Part shown: piece by piece, positions 8,876 to 15,907 of the stretch
How positions within the stretch are numbered: position 1 is the stretch's first letter
Layout: the number at the start of each line of letters is the position of its first letter
Program-made: the position numbers and the translations under genes
Origin: QNZT01 sp964573205
GTDB taxonomy: Bacteria; Campylobacterota; Campylobacteria; Campylobacterales; QNZT01
DNA: 64,000 bases
Assembly: GCA_964573205.1 (NCBI GenBank)
Contig: CAZNIT010000012.1
Span: 10,401-74,400, forward strand
Direction: 5' to 3'
Notes under the pieces: model-generated
What the model was told of the DNA's origin: nothing
What the model saw: only the letters and a program-made list of their open reading frames with translations
Databases searched by the model: none

Positions 8876-9157
8876 ATGAAAAAAGCTGATTTAATTCAAG
8901 CGATCTCCGAGAAAACAGGTTTGTCGAAAAAAGATACAGCATCAACTATCGATGCCGCTTTAGAGGTAATCGAAGAAGCGCTTGTAAACAAGAAAAGCGT
9001 AAGTTTCATAGGTTTTGGTACTTTTTCCACCGCTCCTAGAGCCGCAAGAACCGCAAGAGTACCGGGTACCGATAAAGTCGTTAAAGTCCCTGCGACAACA
9101 GCGGTAAAATTCAAAGTAGGCAAAAAACTCAAAGAAGCCGTAGCCAACGCTAAGTAA
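8876..9157 (+). CDS. hup: HU family DNA-binding protein
   Basis: HU is a small histone-like protein that bends and compacts DNA as a dimer. The 93-residue product starts MKKADLIQAISEKTGLSKKD, has the helix-turn-helix dimer core, the GFGTFS turn (about residues 46-51), and the DNA-binding arm around residues 55-75, where the usual RNP is replaced by RVPGTDK. The C-terminal KFKVGKKLKEAV is typical. An AAGGAAGG ribosome site precedes the ATG. It is transcribed alone toward a tRNA gene, with a 12-bp hairpin just after its stop. Confidence 0.97.
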   Translation: MKKADLIQAISEKTGLSKKDTASTIDAALEVIEEALVNKKSVSFIGFGTFSTAPRAARTARVPGTDKVVKVPATTAVKFKVGKKLKEAVANAK

Positions 9158-9163
9158 TTTAAC

Positions 9164-9202
9164 AAAGTCTGTGTACTTTTTCGTTAAAATACACGGACTT
9201 TT
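9164..9202 (+). terminator. Likely terminator after hup
   Basis: AAAGTCTGTGTA (9164-9175) pairs with TACACGGACTTT (9190-9201) over 12 bp with one G-T pair, and ends in a short T-run. It separates hup from the tRNA gene eight bases later. Confidence 0.6.
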
Positions 9203-9209
9203 CATCTGT

Positions 9210-9296
9210 GCCTGGGTGGTGAAATTGGTAGACACGTCGGATTCAAAATCCGATGGCAGCGATGCCGTACCGGTTCGAGTCCGGTCCTAGGTACCA
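9210..9296 (+). tRNA. tRNA-Leu (anticodon CAA)
   Basis: The 87-base gene folds as a class II tRNA. The acceptor strands are gcctggg and cctaggt, the D-arm includes AATTGGTAGACAC, and the anticodon stem TCGGA/TCCGA closes loop TTCAAAA with anticodon CAA (reads UUG). A long variable arm GGCAGCGATGCC and a T-arm CCGGTTCGAGTCCGG follow, and the CCA end is encoded. Its last ten bases overlap, on the opposite strand, the final codons and stop of the neighbouring ligase gene. Confidence 0.95.
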
Positions 9297-10855
9297 TTTT
9301 TTATTATCTCCTCTTTCAACAAAGCTTTATTTATTTTTCCAAAATGTAGCGGAATACTCTTTTTATAAACTACAATAGACGGTATCATATAATTTGGTAA
9401 ATGCTTTTTAATTTCAAACAGTAACTCATTTTTGGGAATCTCTGCGCCGCCGCTATAAACCAAAACTATCTCTTCCTCTATTTTTTCATTTTCAATACCG
9501 AAAACCGCACAAGATTGTACCTCCGGCAAGTGATCGTAAACGACTCTCTCTATCTCCGCCGGACTCACTCTGTAACCGCTCGTTTTAATCATGTCGTCTC
9601 TTCTTGAATGAAAATATATATACTCCTCTTCATCTTTATAAACATAATCTCCGCTTGCCACCACTATCTCGTCCGTCAATTTACCTTCTAGATCAATTAC
9701 CTTCTCAAGAATTTTTATACTCTTAAACCTCATCTTGGTATCTTCAGGACTATTCCAATACCCTTTATATATACAAGCACCTCTATGAATTAACTCGCCA
9801 ACCTCCCTTGGTTTACACTCTTGACCGTTTTCGTTTATGATATACAAATCGACATCGGGAATAGCTTTTCCTATCGAGGTAGGACGAATTTTTATCTGAG
9901 ACGGATCCAAATATGCGGAACGAAAAGCTTCCGATAATCCATGCATGGAGAAAAAACGCGCATCGGGAAAATAGCTCTGAATATTTTGAAGCATTTTGGA
10001 CGTCAACTTTCCACCCGAAGATGTGATAATACGCACGTGTTTTAGAGCCTCGGGTTTAGGGAGTCTGTGAGGATCTTCATCGAACATTTGAGTTATATTC
10101 ACAGGCATAATAGGTAGTACCGTCACTTTATCCCGAAGAAGATGCGCAAAGAAATCGGAAGGCAACACCATTTTATGAATAGCCAAAGTCGCTCTTTTAT
10201 AAAGCATACAAAAAATTTGATTTAATCCGTAGTCGAGATTATAAGGCAATATACCGCTGATAATATCACTCTCTTTAAGATCAAGATATCTTGATACCAC
10301 CCGAGCACCGTCAATCATGTTTCTATGAGTTATAACAATGCCTTTTGGCAATCCCGTAGCGGCGAAGCTGTAAGTAATAGCGGCATTATCAAAACTTTTT
10401 ATAGTGACGTCATACTCTTTATTGTAATATTTATATATCTCTTCAAACGAATCTATCTCTCTATTTACCGACTCGAAGGTAACCACTTTTCCTTTAAAAT
10501 CGCTTTTTCGGATATTATCAAGTTTACTCTCGTCAGTAACTATACATTTTATATCACAATCGTTGACTATATATTGCACCTGTTCAGGCTTTAAAAATCT
10601 AGTGATCGGAACAAAAATATATTCTGTTGACAAGAGAGCTAAAATAGCGATAACCTGTTCGATGGATTTATTTGAATATATACCTACACGACTGCCTTTT
10701 GGAAGGTTTAGTTCACTAAAATAGTGAGCTACCTGATTCACCTTTTTAAAAAGTTGATCGAAGGTCAAACTTTTTAATTCATGAACAATCGCGATTTTAT
10801 CCGGATGAGTCTGGCTGGAGACTTCCAGCAGATTTCTGATACAGTTAACCGACAT
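9287..10855 (-). CDS. AMP-dependent acyl/aminoacyl ligase, similar to exosortase-A-system ligases
   Basis: This is a 522-residue member of the ANL superfamily, which activates a carboxylic acid as its AMP ester and usually passes it to a thiol. The stretch MHGLSEAFRSAYLDP (304-318), then IRPTSIGKAIP and GELIHRGACIYKGYW, is characteristic of the ligase family tied to exosortase-A clusters. Other core motifs are SGDYVYKD (401-408), RRDDMIKTSGYRVSPAEIE (418-436) and the C-terminal lysine in FGKINK (K507). The phosphate loop reads SFAATGLPKG (163-172) instead of the usual TSGSTGxPKG. It is the last gene of the glutamate mutase operon, overlapping the MutL gene by 11 bases, so 3-methylaspartate or glutamate is a possible substrate. 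That substrate is inference. Its stop lies inside the tRNA-Leu gene. Confidence 0.8.
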   Translation of the reverse strand: MSVNCIRNLLEVSSQTHPDKIAIVHELKSLTFDQLFKKVNQVAHYFSELNLPKGSRVGIYSNKSIEQVIAILALLSTEYIFVPITRFLKPEQVQYIVNDCDIKCIVTDESKLDNIRKSDFKGKVVTFESVNREIDSFEEIYKYYNKEYDVTIKSFDNAAITYSFAATGLPKGIVITHRNMIDGARVVSRYLDLKESDIISGILPYNLDYGLNQIFCMLYKRATLAIHKMVLPSDFFAHLLRDKVTVLPIMPVNITQMFDEDPHRLPKPEALKHVRIITSSGGKLTSKMLQNIQSYFPDARFFSMHGLSEAFRSAYLDPSQIKIRPTSIGKAIPDVDLYIINENGQECKPREVGELIHRGACIYKGYWNSPEDTKMRFKSIKILEKVIDLEGKLTDEIVVASGDYVYKDEEEYIYFHSRRDDMIKTSGYRVSPAEIERVVYDHLPEVQSCAVFGIENEKIEEEIVLVYSGGAEIPKNELLFEIKKHLPNYMIPSIVVYKKSIPLHFGKINKALLKEEIIKNGT

Positions 10856-12029
10856 GATCTCTCCTTAACGTCCATATCTCATAGTTTCGATCTATGACGA
10901 TGGTTGGAATTTTTGTATAATTTAACAACTTTTTATAAACGAAACGAAGAATCCTCTCTATCTCCTCTTGAGAAAGTACTTTCGTTATTCCTCCCGTAAA
11001 AACTATACTCTTTAATCTCTCAAGACGAAGCGTCAAATAGCCTTTATGAGAAGGAGATACTTTATAAAGAACCAAAAAGATGGAAAGAAGCATCAAAATC
11101 TTCGTAGAGTGTTCACTCTTCTCGTCCAATATATTTTCAGTAACGTTGAGATAGTTTAAAAGCTCATATACAAACTCGTTGTTTTTGGCACTAAATACGA
11201 GACTCTCTCTTGATTTATATACTCCGAGTTTCTTGAAAACCAAACGATCGTAGCCGCTTTCAACTACGAGATTATCCTCTACAAGATCGGTACTATAATG
11301 AATATCCGTAGTAGCTCCGCCTATATCTATCAATATAAACGGATCGACGACATCATAAAATTTTTCCGATATAAAAGGTAAAGTTCTATTGACGATATAA
11401 GGTGTGGAGTATATTTGATTGTTCGTTACGGCATAAAGATCTTTTATATCCTCTTTGCCTATGATATCGGCTTGATAAAGGTTTACAAGATACTCTTTTA
11501 AAGACTCCTCTTTCACATGCAACCTATTGTCGATAATATTGGGTAAAATTTCACACTCCGGAATCATCTTTTTTAAAAAGTCCGCGTCACCGCTGCTTCC
11601 GACATATACTAGATTGGAATAATTCACTTTCTCGAGATATCCGATCAAATCATCCGAAAAGATATTTTTTACGCTATCGATCCCTCCGACGACAATAACG
11701 ACATCGATCATCTCGGATGCGATGGGATAAGCTTTGATATTCGGATAAAGTATGGTATCTATAATGTTAATACCGGAGTTATAAGCAATATTTGTCGCGA
11801 ATTTCAAACTGAAAGAGTTGGTAAGTCCTATAATCAAAGTGCTTAATCCACCGTTTGCCGAACTACATATATAGACATTCTCTTTATCGTACATTTGGAT
11901 AATATCCGAGCATTTTTCATTCAAATCGTCGAAAATATTCTTATCGAAATTTCTAAAATATTGTTTTATGCTTTTTGAGTCTTTGATTTTAAAATAGGTG
12001 CTGCCTATATCTATAAACAACTTTTTCAT
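10845..12029 (-). CDS. glmL: MutL/GlmL-type ASKHA ATPase, glutamate mutase activator
   Basis: MutL-family proteins are actin/Hsp70-fold ATPases found with glutamate mutase and thought to load or repair its B12 cofactor. The 394-residue product begins with a phosphate-1 motif (FIDIGSTYFKI, residues 4-14) and carries a second one, ILIDIGGATTDIHY, followed by the adenosine-type motif IVFTGGITKVLS near the C-terminus. The family member in clostridia is somewhat longer. It overlaps the E-subunit gene by four bases (ATGA) and the ligase by 11, so all are translated from one message. The match is by motif and context; sequence elsewhere is divergent. Confidence 0.82.
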   Translation of the reverse strand: MKKLFIDIGSTYFKIKDSKSIKQYFRNFDKNIFDDLNEKCSDIIQMYDKENVYICSSANGGLSTLIIGLTNSFSLKFATNIAYNSGINIIDTILYPNIKAYPIASEMIDVVIVVGGIDSVKNIFSDDLIGYLEKVNYSNLVYVGSSGDADFLKKMIPECEILPNIIDNRLHVKEESLKEYLVNLYQADIIGKEDIKDLYAVTNNQIYSTPYIVNRTLPFISEKFYDVVDPFILIDIGGATTDIHYSTDLVEDNLVVESGYDRLVFKKLGVYKSRESLVFSAKNNEFVYELLNYLNVTENILDEKSEHSTKILMLLSIFLVLYKVSPSHKGYLTLRLERLKSIVFTGGITKVLSQEEIERILRFVYKKLLNYTKIPTIVIDRNYEIWTLRRDHVG

Positions 12030-13390
12030 AACATGATTCCGATATCGTTTATGATTTTAGTTACGAGTGCGTTTTTATCTTCGCCCAAAGAGAGTTTGCT
12101 CTTTTCAAAAGCGAAACTTTTTTGTGAAATAGGTAAATCCCCTTTATCGTAGATTCGGATATTTCCTTCTTTATCACGCACCGTTATAACTTTGTTATTG
12201 TTTATGATATGAGGAGAAAAGGGGATCTCTATATGCCCTTTTTTTATGGCGTTAAAAACTTTTCGCCATAAAGTATCGGCACTATCGTTAAATACCGCTT
12301 CCAATATCTCCCTCACCTCTCTTTCGAGATTCTCCTCTTCTTCATGATCTTTTACAAGAGGTATTCCCTTTAAAATTCCGAGGGTATATTGTACTTTCGA
12401 TACGGCTGATGCATTCGACTCTTTCGTAGGAATCCCGAATGCTTCGTCTTTTGTTTTCGTTATGATTTTATCGGCTCCCACAAGCGCGGCTATAACCGTA
12501 CTAGTCGTTATCAAAGATTCGGAATGTTCTTTATTTCTGGGAAAAGCCCCCATCCACTGATGATAAACGAGATTTATAGCGGCATCTTCGAAACCGAACT
12601 CGTCGGCATACTTTCTGGAGAGTTTTTTGATGACATTCGAAGTAACGACATCTTGTAAAATCGTTCCTGTTTGCGAAAAACTGACCGAAAAAGATTTAAC
12701 ACCCTCCTCCAAAGATAAAAGCATCTCTATGATCTGAATGGCTATGACAATCGCCGGCGGCTGTAATGTGGCGCTTAATGGTCCGAAAGATTCACGGTTG
12801 ACCGGTTCATTCAAATCTGAGTACAAAGCGCATACTTTTTCTACATATTTCCAATATATAAAAGCTTTATCGAGTGGAAAATTTTTTGAATACGGTAAAA
12901 GATAGGTGATAGGGCCGCCCTCGATTTCAAATATACCCGACGCTAGGGCGATCTCGACCAAAAGTCTAGCATCGGGAGTTCCATGACGAAGACTTACCGG
13001 AGTATTGAAATGAGTAACCATTTTACGAGTGGTTCGATAGCCATGATTTACAAGAGGATAACCGTTTAACATATCGACATCGTTCTCTTCGGATAATCTC
13101 AACATCTTTTGAGCGCTGGCGTAGTCGTTGAGCCTCGTATTGGAATCTATCGTAAGAGGTAGTATATCCACTCCCGCATCTTTAAACTCTTCATATAGCC
13201 TAAAAACCTTTTCGTAAGTAGGAAAACCTCCCCTTGGTTGAACAAGAATCTTTTCACTCTCTTTAAAACGATGAGATATAAAAAGATCTTTACTGGCGTT
13301 TTTTATGAAAGATTCGACTTCCGCAAAGTCGAAATGATCTACATATTCGTTGCTAAGTATCGCTTCTCTTTCTCTTTGCAGTAGCCCCAC
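12026..13390 (-). CDS. glmE: Glutamate mutase epsilon (catalytic) subunit
   Basis: The E subunit, with the B12-binding S subunit, rearranges (S)-glutamate to (2S,3S)-3-methylaspartate through adenosylcobalamin radicals. The 454-residue protein follows MutE throughout: VQPRGGF, TIDSNTRLNDY, LRHGTPDARLL, IEGGPITYLLPYSKN, NRESFGPL, YHQWMGAFPR, GIPTKESNA. The residues that hold glutamate in the C. cochlearium enzyme (R66, R100, R149, E171, Y181) correspond here to R53, R86, R135, E157 and Y167, all present. The start is GTG at 13390, whose first base is the last base of the S-subunit stop (TAGTG). Substrate specificity for glutamate is therefore well supported, though related carbon acids cannot be excluded. 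Confidence 0.92.
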   Translation of the reverse strand: MGLLQREREAILSNEYVDHFDFAEVESFIKNASKDLFISHRFKESEKILVQPRGGFPTYEKVFRLYEEFKDAGVDILPLTIDSNTRLNDYASAQKMLRLSEENDVDMLNGYPLVNHGYRTTRKMVTHFNTPVSLRHGTPDARLLVEIALASGIFEIEGGPITYLLPYSKNFPLDKAFIYWKYVEKVCALYSDLNEPVNRESFGPLSATLQPPAIVIAIQIIEMLLSLEEGVKSFSVSFSQTGTILQDVVTSNVIKKLSRKYADEFGFEDAAINLVYHQWMGAFPRNKEHSESLITTSTVIAALVGADKIITKTKDEAFGIPTKESNASAVSKVQYTLGILKGIPLVKDHEEEENLEREVREILEAVFNDSADTLWRKVFNAIKKGHIEIPFSPHIINNNKVITVRDKEGNIRIYDKGDLPISQKSFAFEKSKLSLGEDKNALVTKIINDIGIML

Positions 13391-13794
13391 TACACTCTCT
13401 CCTTCAGATATTTCTCAAGCCTGTCCAAGCCGTCATTTAGATCTATCTGATGAAACACAAGATCAAAACCGTAAGATTTAAATTTCGGAACGATCACTTC
13501 GCTATCCACTTCACCCACCGCAAGATTCCCTCCGATAGCAAAGACGGTATCTTTAAGCGGGTATTTACTCTTTAATACGGGAAGATCTCTCGACCACCCT
13601 TCCGCTTCACCGTTTAAAGACGAAATAAGCACTACATTCGCGTCCGTTTCGACGGCGGCATCAAGAAACTCTTCAAGATAAGTATTTACACCGAGATTAA
13701 AAACTTCAAAGCCTCTTTGATTCAGTGAGATATCTATGAGCCTGTTAGCCACAACATGAACATCGTTACCTACAACACCCGTTACAACTTTCAT
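13390..13794 (-). CDS. glmS: Glutamate mutase sigma (cobalamin-binding) subunit
   Basis: This small Rossmann-like protein (134 residues; family about 137) carries the B12 cofactor with its lower base replaced by a histidine. The motif normally DxHxxG reads DVHVVA here: D11 and H13, the cobalt-ligating pair, are kept, but the glycine is alanine (A16). The second and third cobalamin contacts, ISSLNGEAEGW and AIGGNLAVG, are present. It is the first gene of the operon, 90 bases from the divergent RraA-family gene. A TAAAAT -10 candidate at 13826-13821 and an AAAGGTG ribosome site precede it. There is no room for a cobalamin riboswitch upstream. Confidence 0.92.
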   Translation of the reverse strand: MKVVTGVVGNDVHVVANRLIDISLNQRGFEVFNLGVNTYLEEFLDAAVETDANVVLISSLNGEAEGWSRDLPVLKSKYPLKDTVFAIGGNLAVGEVDSEVIVPKFKSYGFDLVFHQIDLNDGLDRLEKYLKERV

Positions 13795-13884
13795 TCATCA
13801 CACCTTTATTTATATGGTTTATTTTATCGGATATTTGGTTAATTAGAATACAATAAAGAAAAAATAGTCTCTAAAGGATAATTT
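13795..13884. promoter_or_regulatory. Divergent promoter region of glmS operon and RraA-family gene
   Basis: This 90-base spacer holds a plus-strand -10 TACAAT at 13849-13854 (36 bases before the RraA-family ATG) and a minus-strand TAAAAT at 13826-13821 for glmS. No inverted repeat or riboswitch fold is visible. Confidence 0.5.
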
Positions 13885-14367
13885 ATGAAGTTTCAAACGG
13901 CGGATCTATGCGATGCATATCAAAACCGTTTACAAGTGGCGGCTCCTCTATTTCACTCATATGGGGGAAGTAAAGCTTGCAAAGGACAAATCACTACGAT
14001 AGAATTGGATGAAGACAATAGTGAGTTAGTCTCTCTTTTAAAAAGCGAGGGTGAAGGTAAAATAGCCGTAGTTGACGCAAAAGCGGCATACTGCGCAATC
14101 GTAGGAGATACCCTTATGGGATTCGCCTTGAAAAACAATTGGGCCGGTATAATCGTCAACGGTTATGTCAGGGACACCAAAAACACTAAAGATATTGCGG
14201 TAGGTTTGTGGGCTCTTGGCACATGTCCGAAAAAGAGTACGAAAAAGGCTCCCGCACATACTTGTATCGAGCTAAATTTCGCAAATATCGTTTTCAAAGA
14301 GGGAGCTTATCTTTATGCGGATGAGGACGGTATAATCGTTAGTGAAGAGGAGTTAAGGATCTTTTAA
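13885..14367 (+). CDS. rraA: RraA-family protein (RNase E inhibitor-like / HMG-aldolase fold)
   Basis: RraA-family proteins share a swivel fold. Some bind RNase E, others are class II aldolases or oxaloacetate decarboxylases. The 160-residue product has normal RraA length, starts MKFQTADLCDAYQNRLQV, and keeps the core GDTLMGFALKNNWAGIIVNG and GYVRDT, in which R96 and D97 match the arginine-aspartate pair that binds substrate and metal in the aldolase members. The pair also occurs in true RraA, so it does not decide function. It is divergent from the glutamate mutase operon and shares a 90-base promoter region. An AAAGGATAA site precedes the ATG. A role in metabolising 3-methylaspartate-derived oxoacids is speculative. 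Confidence 0.85.
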   Translation: MKFQTADLCDAYQNRLQVAAPLFHSYGGSKACKGQITTIELDEDNSELVSLLKSEGEGKIAVVDAKAAYCAIVGDTLMGFALKNNWAGIIVNGYVRDTKNTKDIAVGLWALGTCPKKSTKKAPAHTCIELNFANIVFKEGAYLYADEDGIIVSEEELRIF

Positions 14368-14514
14368 TTTATGTTTACTATTTACACATAAAGTAAAAAA
14401 AAGATCCGTTTATCGACATAAAATCATCCAAAGAGTAAAATTTATTGTACACTAAGATCAAGAATCAGCTTGAAGCTATCTTGAAAACTTACATAATTTT
14501 ACGGGGGTTTTATA

Positions 14515-15852
14515 ATGTCTAGGAGAATATTTAAAAGTGCGACTTTTTTCATCTTTACGATTTTAGTAGTCGGATGCGGTGGTGGTGGAGGTAGTGACGA
14601 TAACTCCGGTGTTCCTTCGGGTAATAATAATTCCACTATATCATCCTTTAGTGTAAATGCCGGAGATGATAAAAATATCTCTATCAATCAACCTGTAACG
14701 TTAACCGCCGTTACGACCGGTGTCACCTCGCCTCTAACTTTCGTTTGGAAAGAGGGAACGACCACCCTCGCAACCGGTAAAACATTTACTAAAAACAATT
14801 TTACGATCGGTGAACACATTATAACCGTAATTGCAACGGACGATAAACAAAAAAGCGCTACCGATACGGTAGTGATTAAAGTTTACGGTTATCGCACTTC
14901 CGTTAAAAATTACGATACAAACGGAGACGGCACTATCGATAGTAGAGAAACGATAAAATACGATATAAACGGAAATATTGTCTCTCTCGAACTTGATAGA
15001 GACAACGACTCAAAAGTTGATTACCGGGAAAGTTATAAATATAATTCGAACTCGAAATTAATCGAAAAAATTTATGACGAAGGAGCGGACGGACAAATTG
15101 ATGGTAAAGAGATATATACGTACGATAACAACTCGAATCTTCTTACTTTAAAGATCGATGAGAATGGTGACGGAAGCATCGATTACAAGGAGAGCTATAG
15201 TTACAATACAACCGGTAAACTTATCAAAAAAGAGTACGATAAAAACAACGATTCGGATCCGGATAGCATAGAGAGATACACTTACGACACCAACGGCAAC
15301 AAACTATCGTACATAAGCGACGAAGATGCCGACGGCATACCGGAATATCAAGAAAATTTTACATATGACGCACAAAACAATCTCGTGAAAAAAACATATG
15401 ATAGAAACGGTGACAATACGATCGACAGTACCGAAACCTATTCATACGATATGAACTCCAATCTAATAACTTACAATAACGATAAAGACAATGACGGTAC
15501 GATCGACTACAGTGAATCTTTCACATATAATACGAAAGGTAAAATTTTAACGAAGAGTTATGATATCGACGGTGACGGTGAGATCGATAGTATAGAGACA
15601 TACAGCTATGATACGAACGGATATTTGACAAGATATGGTAGTGACGATGATAATGACGGTGACTTCGATTATGAGGAGGTATATACCCACGATAAAAACG
15701 GTCATATACTTACAAAAAGTTATATCGCTAACGGTAAACTAAGCAGAAAAGAGATTTATACTTACGACAATCAGGGAAATAAAGTCTCTATGCAGATCGA
15801 TGAAGACGGTGATGGACAAATCGATTATAAAGAGACTTTCTCATATAACTAA
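14515..15852 (+). CDS. Repeat lipoprotein with PKD-like domain and alternating YD/calcium-loop repeats
   Basis: The 445-residue protein has a lipoprotein signal (FTILVVGC, lipid cysteine C21) followed by a glycine-rich linker, so it should be anchored in the outer membrane. Residues about 43-123 look like a PKD/immunoglobulin-type domain. From residue 133 to the end there are about twelve repeats of roughly 27 residues. Each joins an EF-hand/dockerin-like loop (DTNGDGTID, DRDNDSKVD, DENGDGSID, DEDGDGQID) to a tyrosine motif of YD-repeat style (YDxNGN). The loops suggest calcium binding. No named family is recognised. It is followed by a strong terminator shared with the convergent secretin gene. 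Confidence 0.8.
   Translation: MSRRIFKSATFFIFTILVVGCGGGGGSDDNSGVPSGNNNSTISSFSVNAGDDKNISINQPVTLTAVTTGVTSPLTFVWKEGTTTLATGKTFTKNNFTIGEHIITVIATDDKQKSATDTVVIKVYGYRTSVKNYDTNGDGTIDSRETIKYDINGNIVSLELDRDNDSKVDYRESYKYNSNSKLIEKIYDEGADGQIDGKEIYTYDNNSNLLTLKIDENGDGSIDYKESYSYNTTGKLIKKEYDKNNDSDPDSIERYTYDTNGNKLSYISDEDADGIPEYQENFTYDAQNNLVKKTYDRNGDNTIDSTETYSYDMNSNLITYNNDKDNDGTIDYSESFTYNTKGKILTKSYDIDGDGEIDSIETYSYDTNGYLTRYGSDDDNDGDFDYEEVYTHDKNGHILTKSYIANGKLSRKEIYTYDNQGNKVSMQIDEDGDGQIDYKETFSYN
14911..15849 (+). repeat. Tandem coding repeats, about 81 bases (27 codons) per unit
   Basis: About twelve degenerate in-frame units encode the D-x-D-x-D-G-x-I-D loop plus a YD-like strand. Units differ enough at DNA level to be old rather than freshly duplicated. 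Confidence 0.7.
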
Positions 15853-15872
15853 CTATGTAATCATCTCTCTTT

Positions 15873-15907
15873 TACACTAAAGAAGCTTTTTCTTCTTTAG
15901 TGTTTTT
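15873..15907 (+). terminator. Terminator after the repeat lipoprotein
   Basis: ACACTAAAGAAG (15874-15885) and CTTCTTTAGTGT (15892-15903) form a perfect 12-bp stem with a six-base loop and a T5 run. The right arm overlaps the last codons of the convergent secretin gene. Confidence 0.85.

Noticed and set aside
9210..9296. tRNA-Leu as attachment site of a genomic island carrying the glutamate mutase operon
   Set aside because: No repeat of the tRNA 3' end is found near 13800 or elsewhere to the right, and no integrase adjoins it.
13795..13884. Cobalamin riboswitch before glmS
   Set aside because: The 90-base spacer is too short and has no B12-box or matching fold. The nrdJ upstream region (29071-29209) also shows none.
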